Part shown: positions 1-8,508 of the stretch, in pieces | Layout of the letters: the number at the start of each line of letters is the position of its first letter | How positions within the stretch are numbered: position 1 is the stretch's first letter | Made by a program: the position numbers and the translations under genes | The notes under the pieces: model-generated | Seen by the model: the letters and a program-made list of their open reading frames with translations, nothing else | What the model was told of the DNA's origin: nothing | Databases searched by the model: none | Assembly: GCA_035935235.1 (NCBI GenBank) | Contig: DASYXG010000443.1 | Location: forward strand, 1 to 20,481 | Direction: 5' to 3' | DNA length: 20,481 nucleotides | Source of the DNA: DATARH01 sp035935235 | GTDB lineage: Bacteria; Pseudomonadota; Alphaproteobacteria; ATCC43930; CGMCC-115725

Positions 1-475
1 GGATGTCAAGCCGACCCCGACCGGGCGGATCATCGTCGAAGCGGCGAAGGGCAAGATGCCCGGCTATGTCGATACCGGGCTCAACGTCGTCCATGTCGAC
101 GATGTCGCCGCCGGGCAGCTGCTTGCCGCCGAGTGGGGCGCGATCGGCGAGCGCTATATCCTTGGCGGCGAAAACATGAGCCTCGCCGACATTCTCGGCG
201 AGGTGGCGCGGGTGGTCGGGCGCCGCCCGCCATCGCTGAAAATCCCCTACGCGGTGGTGCTGCCGATCGCCGCCGGCGCCGAGATGATGGCGCGGATCAC
301 CGGGCGCGAACCGTTCACGACCTTGGATGGGGTGCGCATGTCGCGTAAGAAGATGTATTTCAGTTCGGCGAAGGCAACGCGCGAACTTGGTTATGCCCCG
401 CGTCCGGCGCGCGAGGCCATCGCCGACGCTATCGCCTGGTTCGAGGCCAACGGATACCTGACCAAAGGGAATTGA
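1..475 (+). CDS. hpnA: HpnA, hopanoid-associated sugar epimerase/reductase (3' part)
   Basis: This is the C-terminal 157 residues of an extended short-chain dehydrogenase/reductase (dihydroflavonol-reductase-like). The reading frame is open from base 2 and the start lies before the window, so the NAD(P)-binding Rossmann half is not visible. The conserved stretch with V-H-V-D-D-V-A near the visible start, followed by a G-E-R-Y-I-L-G-G-E segment, is typical of HpnA. HpnA is found in hopanoid clusters and is presumed to act on the polar side chain; its exact reaction is not settled. The TGA stop is followed with no gap by the GTG of hpnC, so the genes are almost certainly co-transcribed. The family call rests on sequence and on the neighbouring genes. 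Confidence 0.88.
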   Translation, partial: DVKPTPTGRIIVEAAKGKMPGYVDTGLNVVHVDDVAAGQLLAAEWGAIGERYILGGENMSLADILGEVARVVGRRPPSLKIPYAVVLPIAAGAEMMARITGREPFTTLDGVRMSRKKMYFSSAKATRELGYAPRPAREAIADAIAWFEANGYLTKGN

Positions 476-1369
476 GTGACGGCGCTGGCCACCGAAACCC
501 GTGCAGCTGCTCCGGCGGTCGAGACGCCGTCGGGCAAGGGACGCGGCGACGAGAATTTCCCCGTCGGCTCGTTCCTGATCCGCAAGGATCTGCGCCCGCA
601 TGTCCACGCCTTCTACCGCTTCGCGCGCAACGCTGACGACATCGCCGACAACCCCGACCTGTCGGCTGACGAAAAGGTCCGCCGGCTTGCCCGCATGGGC
701 GAAATCCTCGATGGCGCTTCCGGGGGCGCAGCGGGCGACGATTCGCCGGCGGCGAGCGCGATGCGGCGCAGCCTCGCCGAGACCGGCACCACCGCGCAGC
801 ACTGCCACGACGTGCTGCGCGCCTTCACGCTCGATGCGACCAAGCTGCGGTATCGCGACTGGGACGAGCTGATGGAGTATTGCCGCTATTCGGCCTCGCC
901 GGTCGGACGGCAGCTGCTCGACCTGCACGGCGAAAGCCGCGACACTTGGCCGGCCTCCGACGCCTTGTGCTCGGCGCTGCAGGTGCTCAACCATTTGCAG
1001 GATTGCGCCGACGACTACCGCAACCTCGATCGCGTCTACCTGCCGCTGGACCTGATGGGGGAAGCGGGTATCGGGGTCGAGGCGCTGACCGCAGCTGCAT
1101 CGAGCAAAGGCCTGCGACACGTCATCGACCGGCTGCTCGACCTCACCGACATCCTCATCGCGAAGGCGGGTGAGCTGCCCGGCGGCGTGGCCGCTCGCGG
1201 GTTGCGTTGGGAATCGGCGACGATTGTCGATCTGGCCCGGCGGCTGTCGCGGCGGCTGCGCCGCGGCGACCCGCTGGCGGCGCGGGTTGCGCTCAGCAAG
1301 GGCGATTTCGCCGCCGCGCTGCTCACTGGCGTTGTTCGCGGCCGCCGCCCAAGGTCTGCAAAACCTTGA
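476..1369 (+). CDS. hpnC: HpnC, squalene synthase-like enzyme (hydroxysqualene synthase)
   Basis: A 297-residue member of the squalene/phytoene synthase family. The first aspartate-rich motif is N-A-D-D-I-A-D (D54, D55, D58) and the second is D-C-A-D-D-Y-R-N (D176, D179, D180). These bind the Mg-diphosphate of the prenyl substrate. In the characterised three-enzyme bacterial route, HpnC converts presqualene diphosphate into hydroxysqualene. The GTG start directly follows the hpnA stop; the first 25 or so residues are low-complexity, so a later start is possible, but none has better support. The TGA stop is overlapped by the TTG start of hpnD. HpnC and HpnD are paralogues; the C-before-D order and the E-N-F-P-V-G-S segment near the N-terminus mark this one as HpnC. 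Confidence 0.93.
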   Translation: MTALATETRAAAPAVETPSGKGRGDENFPVGSFLIRKDLRPHVHAFYRFARNADDIADNPDLSADEKVRRLARMGEILDGASGGAAGDDSPAASAMRRSLAETGTTAQHCHDVLRAFTLDATKLRYRDWDELMEYCRYSASPVGRQLLDLHGESRDTWPASDALCSALQVLNHLQDCADDYRNLDRVYLPLDLMGEAGIGVEALTAAASSKGLRHVIDRLLDLTDILIAKAGELPGGVAARGLRWESATIVDLARRLSRRLRRGDPLAARVALSKGDFAAALLTGVVRGRRPRSAKP

Positions 1370-2241
1370 CCGGCGCGGCGCTCGATACCGTTGGGGCGAT
1401 CCCCGACGACCCCGCGCTGCGCGAGACCATTCGCCGACGGGTCGAGGCGGCGGGCACCTCGTTCTATTGGGCGATGCGACTCTTGCCCAAGGAGCGCCGT
1501 GACGGGATGTACGCGGTCTATGCGTTTTGCCGCGAAGTCGATGACATCGCCGACGATTGGCCGGTCGCCGAACGCGCCAAGGGGCTCGCCGATTGGCGCG
1601 ACGAGATCGAGGCGATCTATGCCGGCAATCCGCGCCACCTCATCGCCCGCGCACTGGTCGCGCCGGTCGAGCGCTTCCAGCTCAGGAAAGACGATTTCCA
1701 CGACATTGTCGCCGGCATGGAAATGGACGCCGAGCAGGATATTCGCGCGCCCGATCTGGCGACCCTCGATCTCTATTGCGCGCGGGTCGCCGGCGCGGTG
1801 GGGCATCTCTCGGTACATGTCTTCGGCGATCCGAGCCCGGCGGCGCACCGGGTCGCCGATTCGCTCGGCCGCGCCTTGCAGCTCACCAATATCTTACGCG
1901 ACCTCGACGAGGACGCGCAGCGCGGCCGGCTCTATCTGCCGCTCGAAATTCTCGATCGGCACGGCATCCGCGACCGTGATCCGGCGCGGGTGCTGCGCCA
2001 CCCGGCGCTGCCGGCGGTGTGCCGCGACCTCGCCGGGATTGCGCTTGGCCATTTCGATGCCGCCGAGGCGGCGATGGCGGAATGTTCGCGCCGGGCGATG
2101 CGGCCGGCGGCGACGATGGGCGCGTTCTACCGCGCGATGCTCGAGGCGATGCTGCGCGATGGATGGCGCAACCCCGCCACGCGGGTCAGCCTGTCGAAGG
2201 GCCGCAAATTGTGGCTGGTGCTGCGCCACGCGCTGATATGA
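1366..2241 (+). CDS. hpnD: HpnD, presqualene diphosphate synthase
   Basis: A 291-residue squalene/phytoene synthase family protein. The first aspartate-rich motif is D-D-I-A-D-D (D59-D64) and the second is L-T-N-I-L-R-D-L-D-E-D (D179, D181, D183), followed by R-G-R-L-Y-L-P. HpnD condenses two farnesyl diphosphates into presqualene diphosphate, the first committed step of this squalene route. The frame is open from further upstream, but homology begins only near residue 10. The best start is a TTG at 1366 overlapping the hpnC TGA as TTGA, with an AAGG about 11 bases upstream. This arrangement suggests translational coupling. The end overlaps the hpnE start as ATGA. The product is sure; the rare start codon is slightly less sure. 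Confidence 0.93.
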   Translation: MTGAALDTVGAIPDDPALRETIRRRVEAAGTSFYWAMRLLPKERRDGMYAVYAFCREVDDIADDWPVAERAKGLADWRDEIEAIYAGNPRHLIARALVAPVERFQLRKDDFHDIVAGMEMDAEQDIRAPDLATLDLYCARVAGAVGHLSVHVFGDPSPAAHRVADSLGRALQLTNILRDLDEDAQRGRLYLPLEILDRHGIRDRDPARVLRHPALPAVCRDLAGIALGHFDAAEAAMAECSRRAMRPAATMGAFYRAMLEAMLRDGWRNPATRVSLSKGRKLWLVLRHALI

Positions 2242-3509
2242 GGCGGGTCCATGTGATCGGGGCGGGGCTTGCGGGGCTGGCCGCCGCGGTCGCGCTGACG
2301 AAGGCGGGCCGGCGGGTCGTGCTGTACGAGAGCACCGAGCATGCCGGCGGGCGCTGCCGCTCCTATTTCGATGCCGAGCTAGGAGTTCGTCTCGATAACG
2401 GCAACCATCTGCTGCTGTCGGGCAACGAGTTCGCTTTGACCTATGTCGACGCCATCGGAGCGCGCGATACCTTCGAACCCCCGGGTGAAGCGGCGATCCC
2501 GTTTGTCGATCTGGCAGGCGGCGAGCGGTGGATGCTGCGGCCCAATCGCGGGGTCGTACCCTGGTGGGTATTGTGCGCGGGGCGTCGCGTGCCTGGCAGT
2601 CGCGCCGGTGATTATCTCGCGGTATGGCGGCTGAGAAATGCCGGCGTCTTCGACACAATCGCCACTCGACTCGACCCCGAGTCACTGCTGTATCGCCGAT
2701 TGTGGGAACCGGTCGCCGTAGCGGCGCTCAACACCAACGCCGCGGAGGGTTCGGCTTTGCTGTTCTGGCGCATCCTCGCCGAAACCCTTGGTCGGGGCGC
2801 TAGTGCGTGCCGTCCGGTGGTGCCGCGCGACGGGCTGTCGGAAAGCCTTGTCGATCCGGCGCTGGCGATGTTGCGCGCGCACGGCGCAGAAATCCGCTTC
2901 GGCGAGCGATTGCGCGCTGTCGGCTTTGAGGAGCAACGGGTCACCGGCTTGGATTTCGACGACGAGGCCGTCACGCTCGACCGTGATGACGAGGTCGTGC
3001 TGGCGGTGCCCGCGGCAGTCGCGGGGCGGCTGCTTCCCGACCTTGTCGTGCCCGACGACCATGCACCGATTGTGAACGCGCATTACCGCGTCGATCCGCC
3101 CGCCGGCACACCGCTTCTCGCTGGGTTGGTCGGCGGCACGGCAGAATGGGTGTTCAGGAAGCACGGGGTGATCTCGGTCACTGTCAGCGCCGCCGACCGG
3201 CTCGTCGATGTCCCGGCGGAGGAGCTTGCCGGGCTGTTGTGGCGCGACGTTGCCGCCGCATTGGCTATGGCGGCTGCGCCGGTGCCGCCGGCGCGGATCG
3301 TCAAGGAGCGGCGCGCCACCTTCCGCGCCACGCCGGCGCAATTGCGCCGTCGCCCGCCCACGGCGACTTTTTGGAACAACCTTCGCCTTGCGGGCGATTA
3401 TGTCGATACCGGCTTGCCCGCCACGATCGAAGGCGCTATTCGCTCCGGCCTTGCCGCGGCCGAAGCGATCGTGACGCGCCTTCGCGGGCTGTCTAGATAC
3501 AACGCATAG
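2238..3509 (+). CDS. hpnE: HpnE, hydroxysqualene dehydroxylase (FAD-dependent)
   Basis: A 423-residue flavin amine oxidase/phytoene desaturase-like protein. It opens with a dinucleotide-binding motif, G-A-G-L-A-G at residues 8-13, followed by an acidic residue at the end of the second strand (V-V-L-Y-E). The C-terminal FAD-binding segment L-A-G-D-Y-V-D-T-G-L-P-A-T-I-E-G-A is clear. In the HpnC/D/E pathway this enzyme reduces hydroxysqualene to squalene. The open frame begins earlier, at 2019, but the Rossmann fold starts right after the ATG at 2238, which overlaps the hpnD stop as ATGA. There is no clear ribosome binding site of its own, so translation probably depends on termination of hpnD. 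The stop lies 6 bases before the cyclase start. Confidence 0.94.
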   Translation: MRRVHVIGAGLAGLAAAVALTKAGRRVVLYESTEHAGGRCRSYFDAELGVRLDNGNHLLLSGNEFALTYVDAIGARDTFEPPGEAAIPFVDLAGGERWMLRPNRGVVPWWVLCAGRRVPGSRAGDYLAVWRLRNAGVFDTIATRLDPESLLYRRLWEPVAVAALNTNAAEGSALLFWRILAETLGRGASACRPVVPRDGLSESLVDPALAMLRAHGAEIRFGERLRAVGFEEQRVTGLDFDDEAVTLDRDDEVVLAVPAAVAGRLLPDLVVPDDHAPIVNAHYRVDPPAGTPLLAGLVGGTAEWVFRKHGVISVTVSAADRLVDVPAEELAGLLWRDVAAALAMAAAPVPPARIVKERRATFRATPAQLRRRPPTATFWNNLRLAGDYVDTGLPATIEGAIRSGLAAAEAIVTRLRGLSRYNA

Positions 3510-3515
3510 AGACAG

Positions 3516-5459
3516 ATGACAGCGGAGCAACTTACGAGCAGCAAGACCCTGCCATCTCGCGTGCTCGATACCGCGATCGAGCGGGCGACCGACTGGCTGC
3601 TGGCACGCCAGCATGAGGACGGGCACTGGCTGTTCGAGCTTGAGGCCGACGCGACGATCCCCGCCGAGTACATCCTGCTACAGCATTACCTCGACACCAT
3701 CGATGGGGAACTCGAGCAGCGAATCGCTCGCTATCTCCGCGCGACCCAGGCTGAACATGGCGGCTGGCCGCTGTTTCACGGCGGCGATTTCGACCTGAGC
3801 GCGTCAGTCAAGGCTTACTTCGCGCTGAAGGCGGTCGGCGACCCGGCCGATGCCCCGCACATGGCGCAGGCGCGCGCAGCCATCCTGGCGCGCGGCGGCG
3901 CGGCGCGGACCAATGTGTTCACCCGCCTTCTCTTGGCGCTTTGGGGCGAGGTGCCATGGCGCGCGGTGCCGGTCATGCCGGTCGAACTCATGCTATTGCC
4001 GCGCTGGTTCCCGTTTCACATCAACAAGATTTCGTACTGGTCGCGCACCGTCGTGGTGCCGCTGCTGGTGTTGATGGCAAAGCGGCCGCGCTCTTTGAAC
4101 CCGCGCGGTGTCTCGATCGCCGAGCTCTTCGTCGCGCCCCCGGAGAGCGTGCGCGATTGGATCACGCCGGCGACGCCGTCGCCCCTGGCTCGGGTGTTTT
4201 CCGGGCTCGACCGGCTGCTCCGCTACCTTGAGCCGACCTTTCCCAAATATCTGCGCGAGCGCGCAATCGACCGCGCGGTCGAGTTCGTCACCGAGAGATT
4301 GAACGGCGACGATGGGCTGGGGGGAATTTTCCCGGCGATCGTCAACTCGCTGATGATGTATGTCGCGCTTGGCTATTCGCTCGATCACCCGCATTGCGTG
4401 ACGGCGCGCTCGGCAGTCGAAAAGCTGGTGGTGCGGGACGGCGAGGAATTCGATTACTGCCAACCCTGCCTGTCGCCGGTGTGGGACACCGTGCTCGCCG
4501 GCCATGCGCTGATGGATGTCGGCGAGCCGGCGGCGCCCGTGCTCGGCCGCGCTTTTGACTGGCTCGGAAAGAAACAGGTGCTCGACGTCGTCGGTGACTG
4601 GGCGGCGCAGCGCCCGGGGCTACGTCCCGGCGGATGGGCCTTTCAGTACGAGAACCCGCATTATCCCGATGTCGACGACACCGCGGCCGCGGGCCTGGCG
4701 CTCGACCGCTTTGATAGTGAGCGCTACCGGGAGGCGATCGACCGCGCCGCCGAGTGGATCATCGGCATGCAGAGCAAGAATGGCGGCTGGGGTTCTTTCG
4801 ACGCCGACAACACGCATTATCACCTCAACCACATCCCGTTCGCCGATCATGGCGCGCTGCTCGATCCGCCGAGCGCCGACGTCTCGGCGCGCTGCCTCGG
4901 GTTTCTCGCCCAGGCGGGATATTCCGGGCACAAGGCGGTGGCCGCGGCTGTTGCGTACTTGAAGCGCGAGCAGGAGGCCGACGGCAGTTGGTTCGGGCGC
5001 TGGGGCACCAATTACATCTACGGCACCTGGTCGGTGCTGGCGGGCCTCAACGCCGCCGGTCTAGAGCCGGACGCTCCGGAGATGCGCCGCGCCGTCGCCT
5101 GGCTGCTCGCTTGCCAGCACGACGACGGCGGCTGGGGCGAGAGCGGCGAGACCTACTGGTCTGACAAGCCGCGCGGCGACGCGCCCTACAGCACCGCGTC
5201 GCAGACCGCGTGGGCTCTCCTTGGGCTGATGGCGGCGGGCGAGGCGGCGAATCCCGCGGTCAAGCGCGGCATCGACTATCTCGCCGCGACCCAAAGGCAG
5301 GATGGCGGCTGGGATGAGCCCTGGTACACCGCAGTGGGGTTTCCCCGGGTCTTCTACCTGCGCTATCACGGCTACCGCGCCTATTTTCCGCTGTGGGCGC
5401 TGGCCCGCTATCGCCGTCTGATGCAGGCCAACTCACCGCACGTCGCCTACGGCATCTGA
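3516..5459 (+). CDS. shc: Squalene-hopene cyclase
   Basis: A 647-residue class II triterpene cyclase, also called HpnF, of usual family length. The catalytic acid motif D-V-D-D-T-A is at residues 385-390. QW-type repeats (QxxxGxW) are visible at about 32, 78, 419, 486, 534 and 593. The C-terminal G-F-P-R-V-F-Y-L-R-Y-H-G-Y signature of bacterial cyclases is present. The enzyme protonates squalene and cyclises it to hopene and hopanol at the membrane, the defining step of hopanoid synthesis. The ATG lies 6 bases after hpnE, in line with one transcript from hpnA through shc. The Shine-Dalgarno is weak (AGAGACAG). Nothing is truncated and all key motifs are intact. Confidence 0.98.
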   Translation: MTAEQLTSSKTLPSRVLDTAIERATDWLLARQHEDGHWLFELEADATIPAEYILLQHYLDTIDGELEQRIARYLRATQAEHGGWPLFHGGDFDLSASVKAYFALKAVGDPADAPHMAQARAAILARGGAARTNVFTRLLLALWGEVPWRAVPVMPVELMLLPRWFPFHINKISYWSRTVVVPLLVLMAKRPRSLNPRGVSIAELFVAPPESVRDWITPATPSPLARVFSGLDRLLRYLEPTFPKYLRERAIDRAVEFVTERLNGDDGLGGIFPAIVNSLMMYVALGYSLDHPHCVTARSAVEKLVVRDGEEFDYCQPCLSPVWDTVLAGHALMDVGEPAAPVLGRAFDWLGKKQVLDVVGDWAAQRPGLRPGGWAFQYENPHYPDVDDTAAAGLALDRFDSERYREAIDRAAEWIIGMQSKNGGWGSFDADNTHYHLNHIPFADHGALLDPPSADVSARCLGFLAQAGYSGHKAVAAAVAYLKREQEADGSWFGRWGTNYIYGTWSVLAGLNAAGLEPDAPEMRRAVAWLLACQHDDGGWGESGETYWSDKPRGDAPYSTASQTAWALLGLMAAGEAANPAVKRGIDYLAATQRQDGGWDEPWYTAVGFPRVFYLRYHGYRAYFPLWALARYRRLMQANSPHVAYGI

Positions 5460-5528
5460 GCACGACGGGGTGGCGCGCGGTTTTGAGTCTGGCGAAATTT
5501 CGTAATGTCCTGTAGGGATTAATTTCGG

Positions 5529-5548
5529 CGCCAGCCGCTAAGCTGGCG
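5529..5548 (+). promoter_or_regulatory. Hairpin between shc and hpnG
   Basis: A perfect 7-base-pair stem (CGCCAGC / GCTGGCG) closes a 6-base loop (CGCTAA). No run of T follows, so it is not a standard intrinsic terminator. It ends 2 bases before the GGGGAG that probably serves as the hpnG ribosome binding site (5551-5556). It could tune hpnG translation, shield the 3' end of the upstream mRNA, or end part of the transcripts. The role is inferred; the structure is read directly from the sequence. A further 10-base palindrome (CGAAATTTCG) lies at 5493-5502 in the same gap. Confidence 0.4.
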
Positions 5549-5567
5549 ATGGGGAGCCTGGGGTTTC

Positions 5568-6236
5568 TTGGCCTACACGATCCTCTGCACGACCGGCCTC
5601 GAGGTCGAAGCCAAGATCGCGCGCCGCGCCGGCCTTGCCGCCGTGGTTGGCGGCGGCGATCATCGCCGTACCGTACAGGTTGTGGAGGAAGCTGGCTCGC
5701 AGGCGGAGTGCCTGGTGAGCTTCGGCATCGCTGGAGCGCTGAGCCCCGACCTTAGACCCGGCGACGTCGTGCTCTCGACCGAGGTCGTCGACGAGGACCG
5801 CCGCTGGGTCACCGGCGAAAGCCTTCTCGGCCGCCTCCCCGAATTGGTGGAGGAGATCGGCGCTATCGAAGGGCCGGTCCTTGGCGCGCAGATGGTGCTC
5901 GCCACCGCGACCGATAAACGTCGCGCCTGGGAGGAAACCGGCGCCATCGCGGTCGATCTCGAAAGCGTTGTCGTCGCTCGCGCCGCCGCCGCCTTGGGCA
6001 TTCCATTTCTGGTGTTGCGCGCCATTGCCGACCCGGTGACGCGCGTCCTGCCGCCGGCGGCCCTGGTGCCATTGAGCGCACAGGGCAAGCCGCAGGTTCG
6101 GCAGGTGCTGGCCTCGGTGATGCGGCAGCCGCGGCAATTGCCGAGCCTCCTGGGGGTCGCCCGCGAGGCGCGTCAAGCCCTCGCCGCGTTGATCGAACCG
6201 GCCAACGCGCTGCGCCGGGCTCTCGCAGAGGCCTAG
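5568..6236 (+). CDS. hpnG: HpnG, adenosylhopane nucleosidase/phosphorylase
   Basis: A 222-residue purine nucleosidase/phosphorylase-fold protein. Family marks are the N-terminal V-S-F-G-I-A-G-A-L stretch, the A-V-D-L-E-S-V-V-V-A segment (D130, E132, matching the substrate-binding DME-type motif of nucleosidases) and a later R-A-I-A-D with the likely catalytic aspartate. HpnG removes adenine from adenosylhopane made by HpnH, giving ribosylhopane on the way to bacteriohopanetetrol. The only start in frame near the N-terminus is TTG at 5568, with GGGGAG 11 bases upstream; an overlapping ATG at 5549 is in another frame. Its stop faces the hpnH stop across 9 bases. HpnG and HpnH act in sequence although they lie on opposite strands. 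Confidence 0.9.
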   Translation: MAYTILCTTGLEVEAKIARRAGLAAVVGGGDHRRTVQVVEEAGSQAECLVSFGIAGALSPDLRPGDVVLSTEVVDEDRRWVTGESLLGRLPELVEEIGAIEGPVLGAQMVLATATDKRRAWEETGAIAVDLESVVVARAAAALGIPFLVLRAIADPVTRVLPPAALVPLSAQGKPQVRQVLASVMRQPRQLPSLLGVAREARQALAALIEPANALRRALAEA

Positions 6237-6245
6237 TTTTCGGGT

Positions 6246-7370
6246 CTAATCGTCGTCGCCGGCGGCGGCGAGACGCTCCATCGCCTTCTCGACATGGCCG
6301 GAGAAGACGTATTGCGCCGGGCGCTGACGCTCCAGCGCGATCTCGGGGGCCATCTCGCCCTCGGTCTTGACGCCGCGCAACGCTACCGTCGCGGCCTTCC
6401 ACGGGCGCTTCACCGAATCGACCACGGCGGTCGCCTCGTAGCCGCTATGCACCATGCAGTCGGCGCATTTCTCGTAATTGCCGGTGCCGTAGGCATCCCA
6501 GTCGGTCTCTTCCATCAGCTCCTTGAAGGTCTTGGCATAGCCTTCGCCGAGCAGATAGCAGGGGCGCTGCCAGCCGAAATAATTGCGGCACGGGTTCCCC
6601 CATGGCGTGCAGTGGTAGGTCTGGTTGCCGGCGAGGAAATCGAGGAACAGGCTCGACTGGTTGAACGACCAGCGCCGCTTCGGATCATGCCGGAAGATAT
6701 CGCGGAACAGCTCCTTGGTGCGTCGCCGGTTGAGGAAATGCTCCTGGTCGGGCGCGCGCTCATAGGCATAGCCGGGCGAGACGGTGATGCCGTCGATGCC
6801 CATCTCGGTGACCGCGTCGAAGAACGCGGCCATACGCTCGGGGTCGGCATTGTCGAACAAGGTGGCGTTGATGTTGACGCGAAACCCTTTCGACTTGGCG
6901 AGGTGCAGCGCCTCGACCGCCTTGTCATAGACCCCGTCAAGACACACAGAGCGGTCGTGGTCTGTCTTGTCGCCGTCAAGATGGACGGTCCAGGCGAAAT
7001 AGGGGTTGGGACGGAACAGGTCGATTTTCTTTTCGAGCAGCAGCGCGTTGGTGCACAGGTAGACGAATTTCTTGCGCGCGATGATGCCCTCGACAATCTG
7101 TTCGATCTCGCGGTGGAGGAGCGGTTCGCCGCCGGCGACGACGACAATCGGCGCGCCGCACTCGTCGACCGCCTCGAGACACTGGGCGACCGAGAGCCGC
7201 TGATTGAGGATCGGGTCGGGGTAATCGATCTTGCCGCAGCCGGCGCAAGCGAGGTTGCAGCGGAACAGCGGCTCGAGCATCAGCACCAACGGGTAGCGTT
7301 TGACGCCACGCAAATGCTGCCCGAGGACGTAGGAGCCGACACGAATCTTCTGATGCAGCGGAATCGCCAC
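6246..7370 (-). CDS. hpnH: HpnH, radical SAM adenosylhopane synthase
   Basis: A 374-residue radical SAM enzyme. The [4Fe-4S]/SAM cluster motif CxxxCxxC is at C38, C42 and C45 (C-N-L-A-C-A-G-C), followed by a G-G-E-P motif. Additional cysteines (C-T-P-W-G-N-P-C and C-A-D-C) occur in the C-terminal half, as in a SPASM-like tail. HpnH joins a 5'-deoxyadenosyl radical to hopene (diploptene), forming adenosylhopane, the first extended hopanoid. The start is a GTG at 7370 with GAGGA about 7 bases upstream. It lies 26 bases downstream of ispH on the same strand, so the two are probably one transcript. A 12-base palindrome, CGTATCGATACG (7383-7394), sits in the gap. Confidence 0.95.
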   Translation of the reverse strand: MAIPLHQKIRVGSYVLGQHLRGVKRYPLVLMLEPLFRCNLACAGCGKIDYPDPILNQRLSVAQCLEAVDECGAPIVVVAGGEPLLHREIEQIVEGIIARKKFVYLCTNALLLEKKIDLFRPNPYFAWTVHLDGDKTDHDRSVCLDGVYDKAVEALHLAKSKGFRVNINATLFDNADPERMAAFFDAVTEMGIDGITVSPGYAYERAPDQEHFLNRRRTKELFRDIFRHDPKRRWSFNQSSLFLDFLAGNQTYHCTPWGNPCRNYFGWQRPCYLLGEGYAKTFKELMEETDWDAYGTGNYEKCADCMVHSGYEATAVVDSVKRPWKAATVALRGVKTEGEMAPEIALERQRPAQYVFSGHVEKAMERLAAAGDDD

Positions 7371-7396
7371 GATGGGTCCTCGCGTATCGATACGGG

Positions 7397-8338
7397 CTAG
7401 TCGCCGGCCACGGGCTCGGCAAGCTGGGCCGGCATGCGGAAGCGAACATTCTCGGTGACGCCCGAGAGCCGCTGGATTTCGATTTGGTCAAGTTCGCGCA
7501 GGCGCTCGACCAGCTCCTCGACCAACTCGTCAGGGGCCGAGGCGCCGGCGGTGATCCCGACCGCCGAGACGCCATCAAGCCAGCGCGGATCGAGCGCCTT
7601 GGCGTCCTCGATCAGATAGCTGGGTACGCCGAACTCGGCGGCGATCTCGCGCAGGCGGTTCGAATTAGAGCTGTTCGGCGCGCCGACCACGAGGACGATG
7701 TCGACGATTTTCGCCAGCTCGAGGGTCGCGCGCTGGCGGTTTTGCGTTGCGTAGCAGATGTCCTTTGTGTCGGGCCCGAGGATCGACGGGAAGCGTGCTT
7801 TCAGCGCCTCGATCACAGCGCGGGTATCGTCAACCGAAAGCGTCGTCTGCGTGATGAAGGCGAGCTTGTCGGGGTTCCCAACCTGCAGCTTCGCCACCTC
7901 TTCCGGGCGCGAGATCAAATGCACCTTGCCGGTGATTCGCCCCATGGTGCCTTCGATCTCGGGATGGCCGGCGTGGCCGATCAGGATGATCTCGCGGCCC
8001 TGGTTGGCGTAGCGCTGACCTTCGATGTGAACCTTCGAAACAAGTGGGCAGGTCGCGTCGATGACGGGCAGGCCGCGCTCACCGGCGCGGGTCTCGATCG
8101 CGCTGGCGACACCGTGCGCGCTGAAGATCGTCACCGCGCCAGGCGGTATCTCGTCGATCTCGTCGACAAAGCGCGCACCCTTGGCGCGCAGCCGTTCAAC
8201 GACGTGGCGGTTATGCACGATCTCGTGACGGACATAGATCGGCGGCCCGTATTTTTCGAGCGCGCGCTCGACGATCTCGATTGCGCGCTCGACCCCGGCG
8301 CAAAAGCCACGAGGTTGGGCCAGGACCACTCGAATCAT
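7397..8338 (-). CDS. ispH: IspH, 4-hydroxy-3-methylbut-2-enyl diphosphate reductase
   Basis: A 313-residue LytB/IspH protein. The three cluster-binding cysteines are present: C13 (in P-R-G-F-C-A-G-V), C97 (D-A-T-C-P-L-V) and C195. The substrate-binding pieces H-E-I-V-H-N, G-H-A-G-H-P-E (with the catalytic glutamate E127), T-Q-T-T-L-S and N-S-S-N-S-N-R-L are all intact. It reduces HMBPP to IPP and DMAPP, the last step of the MEP isoprenoid pathway, and so supplies the C5 units for the squalene made by the neighbouring genes. The ATG at 8338 has a GGAGG 12 bases upstream. It is the first gene of a two-gene minus-strand unit with hpnH, a coupling that fits co-control of precursor supply and hopanoid elongation. 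Confidence 0.97.
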   Translation of the reverse strand: MIRVVLAQPRGFCAGVERAIEIVERALEKYGPPIYVRHEIVHNRHVVERLRAKGARFVDEIDEIPPGAVTIFSAHGVASAIETRAGERGLPVIDATCPLVSKVHIEGQRYANQGREIILIGHAGHPEIEGTMGRITGKVHLISRPEEVAKLQVGNPDKLAFITQTTLSVDDTRAVIEALKARFPSILGPDTKDICYATQNRQRATLELAKIVDIVLVVGAPNSSNSNRLREIAAEFGVPSYLIEDAKALDPRWLDGVSAVGITAGASAPDELVEELVERLRELDQIEIQRLSGVTENVRFRMPAQLAEPVAGD

Positions 8339-8508
8339 CGCGTCTTAATACCTCCGCAGGCTCGCTCTATCCCTGCCACAACTAACACCGTGGGCGCAAT
8401 GATCGCCCGCGCTGCAACGCAAATTACGCGAGCCCAGCTTTTGGCCTGTGCGTTGCCGCCAGGTTTGTTATCACTACCCGCGTTCGAGTCATTAACTGAC
8501 GAGCACCC

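Noticed and set aside
7383..7394. CGTATCGATACG palindrome in the ispH-hpnH gap
   Set aside because: Twelve bases perfect, but inside a likely transcript and without a loop. It is too short to call an operator or terminator.
8465..8495. TTGTTA and CATTAA as a hpnM promoter
   Set aside because: The -10 matches only 3 of 6 consensus bases and spacing is 19, so it is not supportable.
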